A DNA stretch of 64,000 bases from Mycobacterium parascrofulaceum ATCC BAA-614 (GTDB taxonomy: Bacteria; Actinomycetota; Actinomycetes; Mycobacteriales; Mycobacteriaceae): contig NZ_GG770555.1 in the NCBI RefSeq assembly GCF_000164135.1, positions 551,297 through 615,296 on the forward strand. Direction: 5' to 3'. Below the pieces are notes generated by a model, which was not told the origin of the DNA, searched no databases, and saw only the letters and a list, made by a program, of their open reading frames with translations. The position numbers were made by a program, and so were the translations under genes. Shown in pieces: positions 53,044 through 60,671 of this stretch (positions are counted from its first letter, which is position 1; every line of letters begins with the position of its first letter).

Positions 53044-54015
53044 TCAGCCGGACCGCGAACGATTCAGCGCCCGGGCGGCCTGCGCGACCATGTCGGCCAC
53101 GATGTCGGCCGCCGGCCGAACCTGCCGGATCTGGCCGACGCCCTCGCCGACGAGGATGGCGGCGGTGTCGAAATCTTCGGCGCCGACGGCCTTTTCATAG
53201 TCGGCCACCGCTTCGGGCAGCGAGGCGGCCAGCGCCTCCTCGTTGCCGTGCCACGTGTCGAGGAAGGCGTTGCCCAGCGCCCGCGCGTCGTATCCGGCGG
53301 GCCAATCCAGTTTGCGCACAAGGTCGTAGGCGCGCGTGCGGACGGTGTCGTCGCCGCTGGCGTTCAGCGCCCGGTCGTGCGCCCGCGGGGACACCAGCGC
53401 CTCCGGGGACGCCCAGAGTCGGGTGCCCACCAGCACGCCGTCGGCGCCGAGCGCCAGCGCGGCGGCCAGTCCGCGGCCGTCGCTGACCCCACCGGCGGCC
53501 AGCACCAGCGTTTCGGGTGAGCGTTCGGCGACGAGGTCGACCACGTCGGGCACCAGTGTGAAGGTGGACCGGACCGTCATGCCGTGGCCGCCGGCCTCGC
53601 CGCCCTGGGCGACGACCACGTCCGCGGCCGCGTCGAGGGCCTGGCGGGCGTGGTCGAGCGTCTGCGCCTGCGCGATGAGCGGGACGCCCCCGGCGCGGAT
53701 CCGGTCGGCGAACGGCTGCAGCTCGCCAAAGGACAACATGACCGCGGCGGGTCGCCGCTGCAGTGCCTCGTCGAGCAGCCCGGGCCGGCGAGCCAGGCTC
53801 CAGGTGATGAACCCGCATCCGACCCTGGCTCCGTCGGCCCGGTCGAATTCGCGGCGGAGCCACTCCGAGTCGCCGTAGCCGCCGCCGATGAGTCCCAGGC
53901 CGCCCGCCGACGTCACCGCCGCGGCCAGCCGACCCCCGGAGACCCCCGCCATGGGTGCGAGCACGATGGGGTGTTCGATGCCGAAGAATTTCGTGAGCCG
54001 GGTGCCGAGAGTCAT
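53044..54015 (-). CDS. Nitronate monooxygenase-family flavoprotein
   Basis: This 323-residue FMN TIM-barrel enzyme has an N-terminal GIEHPIVLAPMAGVSGGRLAAAVTSAGGLGLIGG. AQGGEAGGHG is the phosphate loop and LAAGGVSDGRGLAAALALGADGVLVGT is the second. It is about 50 residues shorter than the member at 35484-36614 and belongs to another subfamily. It is coupled to the upstream tautomerase-like gene by ATGA. The tautomerase product might be its substrate. Confidence 0.9.
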   Translation of the reverse strand: MTLGTRLTKFFGIEHPIVLAPMAGVSGGRLAAAVTSAGGLGLIGGGYGDSEWLRREFDRADGARVGCGFITWSLARRPGLLDEALQRRPAAVMLSFGELQPFADRIRAGGVPLIAQAQTLDHARQALDAAADVVVAQGGEAGGHGMTVRSTFTLVPDVVDLVAERSPETLVLAAGGVSDGRGLAAALALGADGVLVGTRLWASPEALVSPRAHDRALNASGDDTVRTRAYDLVRKLDWPAGYDARALGNAFLDTWHGNEEALAASLPEAVADYEKAVGAEDFDTAAILVGEGVGQIRQVRPAADIVADMVAQAARALNRSRSG

Positions 54016-54329
54016 TGCAGCTCCCCGGTGAGGAATTGCGCCCGGCCGTGGCCGAAAGACCAGCGCCCTTCGCCGTTTTCGGTGACCGGGACGATCAGGT
54101 CGGCCGGATCTAACCCGCACCGGTCGGCCAGGTTGGTGGCCGGCAGCCCGTAGAACTTGTCCTTCATCGCCCGCGCGCGCCGGCGGCTCACCACGTGCGC
54201 GATGACCTGCTGCGCTAACCGGGTGATGCCCGGACCGGTGTCCAGAGCGACGCTCCCGTACCGCGTCGAGCAGCCCCCGGACGGCGACGGTGCGCGGCCC
54301 TCGATCAGGTCGATGTGCCGCAGTCGCAT
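54012..54329 (-). CDS. Tautomerase-like protein
   Basis: This 105-residue protein begins MRLRHIDLIEGRAPS. The C-terminal LVVPVTENGEGRWSFGHGRAQFLTGEL-like segment (residues about 78-104) matches the WSFGNGxAQ ending of the tautomerase-2 family. However, the catalytic N-terminal proline is not present after Met, so the usual proline-dependent mechanism is doubtful. ATG at 54329 follows GGAGGAGG, an excellent site. Its stop overlaps the nitronate monooxygenase start. Confidence 0.65.
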   Translation of the reverse strand: MRLRHIDLIEGRAPSPSGGCSTRYGSVALDTGPGITRLAQQVIAHVVSRRRARAMKDKFYGLPATNLADRCGLDPADLIVPVTENGEGRWSFGHGRAQFLTGELQ

Positions 54330-54390
54330 TTCGCCTCCTCCGGATTCGAGTCTGCGCGACGTGCCCGCACAGGAGATCAGGCACACGGGA

Positions 54391-54990
54391 TCAGGCTAGC
54401 GGCGCCAAACCCGAACGCAGCAGCTCCAGGCTGGAGGCCACGAGTTCACCCAAGTCGCGGGTGCAGCCGTTGCGGCCCCAATTCTCCACTGCCACAACGA
54501 GGGCGGCGGCCAACGCCGAGCCGGTGACCTCGGCGAGCAGGTCGATGTTCGCCACTTGCGGGTTGCGGCCCCTGACGAAGTCGGTCAGCACCCGCGCGAA
54601 CGACGATTGCACGACGCGCAGATGGCCGGCGATGCGCTCGGCGCTGATCAACTCCGCACGGGCCGTCGCGGCCTGACGGACCACTTCGGGGTCGTGCGGA
54701 AATGCCGCAACGCTCGCCAGCACCGCGTCGAAGAGGGACTCGGAGGCGGGGCGGGCGGCGAGCGCCTCGGCCAGCCATTCCAGCTGCGTCTCGTAGTCCT
54801 GGAAGAGCACGGCCTCCTTGGTGGGGAAGTGGCGAAAGAAGGTGCGTTCGGTCACGCCGGCCTCCCGGGCCAGCTCGGTCACCGTGACGTTGGTAAACCC
54901 CTTGCTCGCAAAGCTTTTCAATGCCGCCCGGCGCAGTGCCTCGTGCGTCGACCGGCGGCGCAACTCATGGCGGTTCGTCGGCGCGTTCAT
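54391..54990 (-). CDS. TetR-family regulator
   Basis: This 199-residue repressor has an N-terminal HTH at about 14-60 (RRAALKSFASKGFTNVTVTELAREAGVTERTFFRHF) followed by an all-helical ligand domain. ATG 54990 is preferred. A start at 55032 is in frame but its first codons (MSVLT) are simply the outer operator read as protein. It is divergent to the FAD oxidoreductase with two palindromes in between, so it probably represses that gene and itself. The ligand is unknown. Confidence 0.88.
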   Translation of the reverse strand: MNAPTNRHELRRRSTHEALRRAALKSFASKGFTNVTVTELAREAGVTERTFFRHFPTKEAVLFQDYETQLEWLAEALAARPASESLFDAVLASVAAFPHDPEVVRQAATARAELISAERIAGHLRVVQSSFARVLTDFVRGRNPQVANIDLLAEVTGSALAAALVVAVENWGRNGCTRDLGELVASSLELLRSGLAPLA

Positions 54991-55018
54991 CCCACCGGGA
55001 TGGTATCCCAGCCGGCCA

Positions 55019-55058
55019 GTCAGGACTGACATCTTCCAATTATGTCAGTACTGACATA
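55019..55058. promoter_or_regulatory. TetR operator pair
   Basis: An 18-bp perfect palindrome TATGTCAGTACTGACATA (55041-55058) is accompanied by GTCAGGACTGAC (55019-55030), with centres 25 bp apart. Both share the half-site GTCAG/CTGAC. They lie between the TetR start (54990) and the FAD gene (55117). This spacing suits two dimers of the divergent TetR protein. Confidence 0.8.
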
Positions 55059-55116
55059 TTCTTGTCACGCGCCGATCCGCGGGAGTGACCCAAGGGAGCC
55101 ATCAAGGGAGGAAGCC

Positions 55117-56679
55117 ATGCCTGACTATGACGCGATCGTCGTGGGAGCGGGCCACAACGGACTGACCGCCGCCGCGATCCTGCAGCGGGCCGGCCTGCGG
55201 ACGCTGTGCCTGGAAGCCAACACCTACGCGGGCGGCATGGCGGCGACCGTGGAACTGATCGACGGCTTCCGATACGAGATCGCCGGTTCGGTGCAATTCC
55301 CGACGGCCAGCCAGATCAGCAAGGACCTGGGCCTGGACACCCTGCCCACGGTGGAACCGGAGGTGATGTCCACCAACATCGGCGACCACGGCGAGGAGCC
55401 GATGGTCTTCTATCGCGACCCGATGCAGCTGATGACCCACCTCGGCGAGAAGCACGGCATCGAGGCCGTCACCGGCATGGCCGAACTGATCGGATGGAGC
55501 CAGGGGCCCGCAAAGGCGTTGGGCCGCTTCGATGTCCGCACGCCCCCCAAGACGCTCGACGAGATGTACGCGTGCGCGGCCAACGACGCCGAGCGGCGGG
55601 CCATACACGAGATGCTGTTCGGGTCGGCGATGGACGTCATCGACCGATACCTGCCGGACAAGGACAAGCACGCGGTCATGCGGGGGATGCTCGCCTTCCT
55701 GGCCGTCAACTCCACCTACCGCGGCCCCTACACACCGGGCAGCGCCACCTGCCTGGCGTTCGCATTGGCGGTGCCGGACGACTCCACGGCGATGATGACC
55801 AAACTCAAGGGCGGCATCGGCGCGCTCACCGAGCATCTGCGCGAGCTGTTCGTCTCCCACGGCGGGGAGATCCGGTTCCGCGCCAAGGTGGAGCAGATCC
55901 TGGTCGACCACGGCGCGGTGACCGGGGTGCGGTTGCGCGACGGATCGACGATCACCGCGCCGATCGTGGTGTCCAACCTGGCACCGGACCTCACGCTCAC
56001 CGACCTGATCGCACCGGAACACGTGCCGGCCGAGCTCATCTCGCGGGTATCAGGCCGCGATCACCGCGCGTCCTTCGTGCAGATCCACTTCGCCCTCGAC
56101 GGGCTGCCCGAATTCGCCGCGCCCTACGAGTTCCTGAACGAAGAAGGCATGCAGCAGTCGGTCGGGATCTTCGGCGCCCCGGAGGAGCAACAGCTGCACT
56201 GGGAGAACTGCCGTCGGGGCATCGTGCCGGACAACCCCTCGATGGGAATGCAGATCCCTTCCGTGCACGATCCCGGCATGGCGCCGCCCGGAAAGCACGC
56301 CGCCAGCGCGTACGCGTACGCCTTCCCGGTCGAGGTCGACCGCCACGACCACGGACAGCTGAAAAACGAGATGGCACAACGAGTTATCGACAAAATCACC
56401 CGGCTGGCCCCGAACTTCAGGGACATCGTGATCCGGCACATCACGTTTGCGCCCTACCACATGAACACGATGTTCGGCGCGCCCGCGGGCGACTTCTGCC
56501 ATGGCCTGCTGCATCCGGATCTGATGGGGCCCAATCGACCGGGGCCCAAAGGATTCCTCGACTTCCCGATTCCCATCGGCGGTCTCTACCTCGGCGGCGC
56601 GGGATGCCACGGCGGACCGGGCATCACGTTCACCCCCGGCTACAACGCCGGCTACCAGGCCCTCGACGACATGGCCTGA
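55117..56679 (+). CDS. NAD(P)/FAD-dependent oxidoreductase, phytoene-dehydrogenase-like
   Basis: This 520-residue flavoprotein opens with the dinucleotide motif VVGAGHNGLTAAAILQRAG. It has the C-terminal FAD-binding segment GLYLGGAGCHGGPGITFTPGYNAG, both typical of carotenoid/phytoene desaturase-like proteins. The real substrate is not known, and no carotenoid genes are adjacent. ATG at 55117 follows AAGGGAGG. Control is expected by the TetR gene next to it. Confidence 0.9.
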   Translation: MPDYDAIVVGAGHNGLTAAAILQRAGLRTLCLEANTYAGGMAATVELIDGFRYEIAGSVQFPTASQISKDLGLDTLPTVEPEVMSTNIGDHGEEPMVFYRDPMQLMTHLGEKHGIEAVTGMAELIGWSQGPAKALGRFDVRTPPKTLDEMYACAANDAERRAIHEMLFGSAMDVIDRYLPDKDKHAVMRGMLAFLAVNSTYRGPYTPGSATCLAFALAVPDDSTAMMTKLKGGIGALTEHLRELFVSHGGEIRFRAKVEQILVDHGAVTGVRLRDGSTITAPIVVSNLAPDLTLTDLIAPEHVPAELISRVSGRDHRASFVQIHFALDGLPEFAAPYEFLNEEGMQQSVGIFGAPEEQQLHWENCRRGIVPDNPSMGMQIPSVHDPGMAPPGKHAASAYAYAFPVEVDRHDHGQLKNEMAQRVIDKITRLAPNFRDIVIRHITFAPYHMNTMFGAPAGDFCHGLLHPDLMGPNRPGPKGFLDFPIPIGGLYLGGAGCHGGPGITFTPGYNAGYQALDDMA

Positions 56680-56689
56680 GCCGCGAGCC

Positions 56690-57283
56690 TCAACCCGCGA
56701 AGGTTCCGGTGAGCCGTGCCTGCGCGGTCGCCGCACCGGCGATCGTCTGCGCGGCCCGAACACCGGCGAGCCCGCCGGGCAGCTGGTAGTCGTTAGGGAG
56801 TTGGTAGAGCGTGAACCGGTAGTGATGGGTGCCGGTTCCCGCGGGCGGGCACGGGCCCATATACGCGGCCTGCCCGGCCGTATTCGGCAACACGGTCGCG
56901 CCGGCCGGCGTCTGGCCGTCGGCGGTGCTACCCGAACCGGGAGCGATCCCGGCCACCACCCAGTGCACGTAGAGCCCGTTGACGGCGTCCGGGTCGTCGA
57001 CCACGAGCGCGGCACCCAGCGGCGCCGACCACGCCAGTGGCGGCGCCGTGTTCGCCCCCTTGCAGGTGTACTGCACGGGGATCGGCGCGCCGTCGGCGAA
57101 CGCCGGGCTGCTGATGGCCAACGGCCCGCCGGCCGGCGCGGCCGGAACCTGCCGGCCCAGGGTCGTCAACCGGGGGGCCGACGGCGTCGTCATGTGGGTG
57201 TCGCCGTGACCAGCGCAGCCGGCCGCCGCGACGAGGGCCACGAGCCCGCCGGTGACCGAGGCGACCCGACGGAGTGTGCTCAT
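56690..57283 (-). CDS. PEBP-family lipoprotein (Rv1910c-like)
   Basis: This 197-residue lipoprotein has its lipobox in VAAAGC, so it is anchored outside. The rest is a YbhB/YbcL-type phosphatidylethanolamine-binding fold: [42 protein letters not shown] and [11 protein letters not shown]. Its ligand may be a lipid or another anion. In-frame ATGs at 57298 and 57316 lie in a short duplicated stretch, so the start at 57283, which equals the length I recall for Rv1910c, is preferred. Rv1911c, katG and furA, expected nearby in M. tuberculosis, are missing. Confidence 0.87.
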   Translation of the reverse strand: MSTLRRVASVTGGLVALVAAAGCAGHGDTHMTTPSAPRLTTLGRQVPAAPAGGPLAISSPAFADGAPIPVQYTCKGANTAPPLAWSAPLGAALVVDDPDAVNGLYVHWVVAGIAPGSGSTADGQTPAGATVLPNTAGQAAYMGPCPPAGTGTHHYRFTLYQLPNDYQLPGGLAGVRAAQTIAGAATAQARLTGTFAG

Positions 57284-57378
57284 GGACGTCGATCGCATAG
57301 GGGACTTCGATCTCATAAGGGACAGTGTGGCCCGCGCGGCCCTCGTCGGGAAGCGCCGATTTCGGGGGTCGGACCCGG

Positions 57379-57825
57379 CTAGTCGCCGCGCTTCTTGCGC
57401 TCCAGGACCCGCTTGCGCAATCCCTTGGTCGCCGTGTCCATCAGGCTCTTGGACCCCCGCTTGATCAAGAAGCCCGGCACCGGCATCAACAGGTCGACGG
57501 TGAGGTCGAAGCGCACCCGGGTGGCGTCCCCATCGGGCGTCAGTGTGTAGCGGCCATCCTGCGCGCGTTGTTGTTTGGCGGTGACCAACGTCCAGCTCAC
57601 GCCGTCGTCGTGAACGGTGTAAGCCAACTCCTGCTCGTCGCTGACACCGACAAGCTTGACCACCTGCTTGGACCTGGCGGGGTGGCCCTGGTCGTCCCGC
57701 TCGAGAACCTCAACCTTTTGGTGCACGGAGGACCACTCGGGCAGCGATTCGATGTCGAACAGCACATCCATGACCTCATCGGGGGTCGCTTCGATGACGA
57801 CCTCGCGGGATTCGGTGACAGCCAT
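57379..57825 (-). CDS. SRPBCC-family protein
   Basis: This 148-residue helix-grip protein opens [28 protein letters not shown], the classic START-like N-terminus, and ends in a basic helix ([18 protein letters not shown]). It lies on the same strand as fadB5 but 35 bp beyond its stop. No ligand is evident. It is one of five SRPBCC genes in the window (also at 18032, 26281, 51330 and 58882). Confidence 0.85.
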   Translation of the reverse strand: MAVTESREVVIEATPDEVMDVLFDIESLPEWSSVHQKVEVLERDDQGHPARSKQVVKLVGVSDEQELAYTVHDDGVSWTLVTAKQQRAQDGRYTLTPDGDATRVRFDLTVDLLMPVPGFLIKRGSKSLMDTATKGLRKRVLERKKRGD

Positions 57826-57860
57826 GGAGGATAGATAACCACTGCGGCGCCGCTAAAAAC

Positions 57861-58865
57861 TCACGGCACCAGGACCACCTTGCCGACGTTCTCCCGGGCG
57901 GCCAGGATGCGGTGCGCCTCGGACGCGTCGGCGAATGGCACCACCGCGTGGACGACGGGAGCGATCGTCCCGTCGCCGAGCGCCTTGGCCAGCGGGGTGA
58001 TCCATGGCTCGAGGGTGCCCCGGTCGTCCCACAGCCGCAGCATGTTGAGCCCGATCACCGCCTTGGACTCGGAGAGTTGGTCGATCAGGTTGAACCCCCG
58101 CAGCATCGCCAACGCGTGCGGGGCGGCGGCCCGCAGCGAGCGCTTATCACCGTGCTGCAAATTCGAAACCCCGTATCCCACAAGCCTTCCGCCCGGCCGC
58201 AGCAGCGCGTAGGACCGCCGCAGCGACGTGCCGCCCAGGGCGTCGAGCACGAGGTCGTAGTGCCCCAGGCCCCGCCACCAATCGTCGCGCCGGTAGTCGA
58301 TCGCCCGGTCCACCCCCAACTCGGTCAGCCGTCGATGCTTTGCGGGCGATGCGGTGCCGTGCACCTCGGCCCCGGCGGCCTTGGCGAATTGGATGGCCGC
58401 GATGCCCACCCCGCCGGCGGCGGCGTGCACCAGCACCCGCTCGCCGGCGCGCAGCGACCCGTAACCGTGCAGCGCGGCCCACGCGGTCGCGTAGTTGACC
58501 GGGACGGCGGCGCCCTGTTCGAAGCCCATCGAGGCGGGCAGCGGCACGGAGTCGGCGGCGGCCACGTTGACGAGCTCGGCGTAACCGCCGAACCGGGTTC
58601 CCGCCAGCACGCGGTCGCCGACGCGGCCGGGATCGACGCCCGCACCGACCGCCTCGACCGTCCCGGCGACTTCGTAGCCCACGACCGCGGGGAGTTTCGG
58701 CGCATCGGGGTACATGCCGACCCGGGCCAGGTGATCGGCGAAGTTCACGCCCGCCGCGCGCACTGCGACGCGCAGCTGTCCCGGACCCGGCGGCGGCGGA
58801 TCGGGCCGCTGCTGGACCCGCAGCACCGACGGATCGCCCCGCTTGGTGATGACCACTGCGCGCAT
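57861..58865 (-). CDS. fadB5: Quinone-oxidoreductase-like MDR protein FadB5
   Basis: This 334-residue zinc-independent medium-chain reductase has an N-terminal GroES-like domain (AAGVNFADHLARVG) and NADPH-binding HAAAGGVGIAAIQFAKAAG. It is annotated FadB5 in M. tuberculosis (Rv1912c, 334 aa), but the sequence is that of a quinone oxidoreductase or enoyl reductase and not of a hydroxyacyl-CoA dehydrogenase. ATG at 58865 gives the same length. The AHSA1-type gene ends 16 bp upstream, so they may be co-transcribed. Confidence 0.93.
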   Translation of the reverse strand: MRAVVITKRGDPSVLRVQQRPDPPPPGPGQLRVAVRAAGVNFADHLARVGMYPDAPKLPAVVGYEVAGTVEAVGAGVDPGRVGDRVLAGTRFGGYAELVNVAAADSVPLPASMGFEQGAAVPVNYATAWAALHGYGSLRAGERVLVHAAAGGVGIAAIQFAKAAGAEVHGTASPAKHRRLTELGVDRAIDYRRDDWWRGLGHYDLVLDALGGTSLRRSYALLRPGGRLVGYGVSNLQHGDKRSLRAAAPHALAMLRGFNLIDQLSESKAVIGLNMLRLWDDRGTLEPWITPLAKALGDGTIAPVVHAVVPFADASEAHRILAARENVGKVVLVP

Positions 58866-58881
58866 CGCGAAACCCGGCCGC

Positions 58882-59292
58882 TCAGACCCGCGTGACGGCG
58901 TCGGCAAGGCGGGGCAGGACGACGTCCCGCCAGCCGGGCCCCATCCGGTCGAAGGCCATGGCCATCCTCGTGTCGTCGACGTCGAAACCGCCGTGTTCCA
59001 AGAACACTCGCGTGCCGCCGCCTTCCGGTTCCAGGCGCCAGGTAAGGGTCCAGGCGGACGTGAAGGTGTAGACCAAGCGGCGCGGCGGATCCACCTCGAG
59101 CACCGTGCACGATTGCTTGCCGTAGCCCGGCATGTCGAGGGTGAACTGGTGGCCCACCACCGCGGCCACGTCGCCCTCGGCCCACCACAGCCGCAGCAGG
59201 TCGGGCTCGGTCAGCAACCGCCAGACCTTGCCGGGCGGGGCCGCCACGAACTGATCCACCCGGATCGTCGCGGGCGTCGACGTTTCGGTCAT
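58882..59292 (-). CDS. AHSA1/SRPBCC-domain protein
   Basis: This 136-residue protein opens IRVDQFVAAPPGKVWRLLTEPDLLRLWW, the AHSA1-type activator fold, and has a C-terminal GPGWRDVVLPRLADAV helix. It is coupled to the upstream ArsR gene by an ATGA overlap. ArsR-AHSA1 pairs are common in actinobacteria and are thought to respond to hydrophobic or stress signals. The exact ligand is unknown. Confidence 0.87.
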   Translation of the reverse strand: MTETSTPATIRVDQFVAAPPGKVWRLLTEPDLLRLWWAEGDVAAVVGHQFTLDMPGYGKQSCTVLEVDPPRRLVYTFTSAWTLTWRLEPEGGGTRVFLEHGGFDVDDTRMAMAFDRMGPGWRDVVLPRLADAVTRV

Positions 59293-59603
59293 TCCAGCTC
59301 CTCTGCCGTCTCGGCGAGCCCGGCCAGGCGGGCACGCCAGAACTTCTCGAAAGGATGCAGCCACTCGTCGAGCCGTGCCAGCGGTTCCGCGGTCAGGCGG
59401 TAGATGCGGTGGCGCCCTTGCGGCTCGTCCTCCACCAGCCCGGCGTCCCGCAGCACCCTGAGATGCTCGGCCACCGCGGGGCGGCTGAGCTCGAACCGCT
59501 CGCTGAGTTTCCCCGCCGACAGTGGCTGCCGGGACAGGATCTCCAGCAGCTCCCGCCGCACCGGGTTCGCCAGCGCGAGAAAGACGCGGTCGGTGCTGGC
59601 CAC
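59289..59603 (-). CDS. ArsR-type winged-helix regulator
   Basis: This 104-residue repressor has TDRVFLALANPVRRELLEILS, recognition helix SAGKLSERFELSRPAVAEHLRVL and wing EDEPQGRHRIYRLT. No cysteine metal pair is visible, so it is more likely a non-metal sensor of the kind paired with AHSA1 proteins. GTG at 59603 was chosen. A TTG at 59639 would add 12 residues and overlap the divergent MBL promoter. It probably binds the ATGTC/GACAT repeat at 59633-59652. Confidence 0.85.
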   Translation of the reverse strand: MASTDRVFLALANPVRRELLEILSRQPLSAGKLSERFELSRPAVAEHLRVLRDAGLVEDEPQGRHRIYRLTAEPLARLDEWLHPFEKFWRARLAGLAETAEELE

Positions 59604-59692
59604 GACCGGAACGCTAGGTCGACAGGTGTGAAATGTCAACCTTTTCCGACATGTCAGCGCGATCTCCCCACCGGGGGGCTACCTTGCTGGGT

Positions 59693-60430
59693 GTGCACTT
59701 CGCGTGGGAACGATTGACGGCCGGCGTGCATCGCTGCCGGCTGCCGTTCTGCGACGTCACGGTCGGGCTGGTGCGCGGGCGGGGCGGGGCGTTGCTGGTC
59801 GACACCGGCAGCACGCTGCGCGAGGGGGCCGCGATCGACGCCGACGCGCGGCGGCTCACCGGCCAACCGGTCACCCATATCGTCCTGACCCACAAGCACT
59901 TTGACCACGTCCTGGGCTCCTCGGTGTTCACCGGCGCGGAGATCTACTGTGCGCCTGAGGTGCTCGACTGCCTGGCATCCGGGACCGACCGGATGCGCGG
60001 GGACGCGGTGCACCACGGCGCGGACCCCGCGGAGATTGACCGCGCGATCGCCGCCCTACGACCGCCGCGCCGCGGCATCTATCGGGGCGTCTACGACGCC
60101 GCCGTCGACCTCGGCGACCGCACCGTGACGATCGCCCACCTGGGCCGCGGCCACACCGCGTCGGACCTGGTCGTGATCGCCCGTGGGGGAGAGGACGACC
60201 CTGACGGTCCGACCGTCGTGTTCACCGGCGACCTCGTCGAGGAGTCCGCCGACCCCGCGATCGACGCCGACTCGGACCTGGCGGCCTGGCCGGCCACGCT
60301 CGACCGGCTGCTCGCGGTCGGCGGGCCGGGCGCCACCTACGTGCCGGGCCACGGCCGAGCGGTCGACGCGGGGTTCGTCCGTCGCCAGCGGGACTGGCTG
60401 GCGCGGCGCGCGGCCGCCGAGCCCGGCTGA
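59693..60430 (+). CDS. Metallo-beta-lactamase-fold hydrolase (Rv1913-like)
   Basis: This 245-residue hydrolase has the MBL signature THKHFDH (HxHxDH variant: the second position is Lys-His-Phe-Asp-His), a further His near LGRGHTASDL and VFTGDLVEE with the metal-bridging Asp, and a final GHGRAVD. It may be a lactonase, glyoxalase II-like enzyme or phosphodiesterase. The GTG at 59693 is the likely start. TTG 59684 and ATG 59651 are also in frame. From memory Rv1913 is 250 aa. Confidence 0.85.
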   Translation: MHFAWERLTAGVHRCRLPFCDVTVGLVRGRGGALLVDTGSTLREGAAIDADARRLTGQPVTHIVLTHKHFDHVLGSSVFTGAEIYCAPEVLDCLASGTDRMRGDAVHHGADPAEIDRAIAALRPPRRGIYRGVYDAAVDLGDRTVTIAHLGRGHTASDLVVIARGGEDDPDGPTVVFTGDLVEESADPAIDADSDLAAWPATLDRLLAVGGPGATYVPGHGRAVDAGFVRRQRDWLARRAAAEPG

Positions 60431-60671
60431 GTCACGGCCGAAACCCACTCCGGCACAGGCGCTCTACGCCGGTCCACCATCCCGGGGGTGGCGGTGGCGC
60501 GCGCGGCGACCACCGGGGCGAGGCGCCACGGCCGGGCGGGACGGTCACCCGCTTGCGGATACAGGCGTCCGGCAACAGTTTTGGGATGGGTCTTTCGACC
60601 CCTGATTGAACCGTCCTCTCCGGGGATAGACTCTCGTCCAGGGAAATCCTGCCGAAGAGGAGCGTGCGGCC

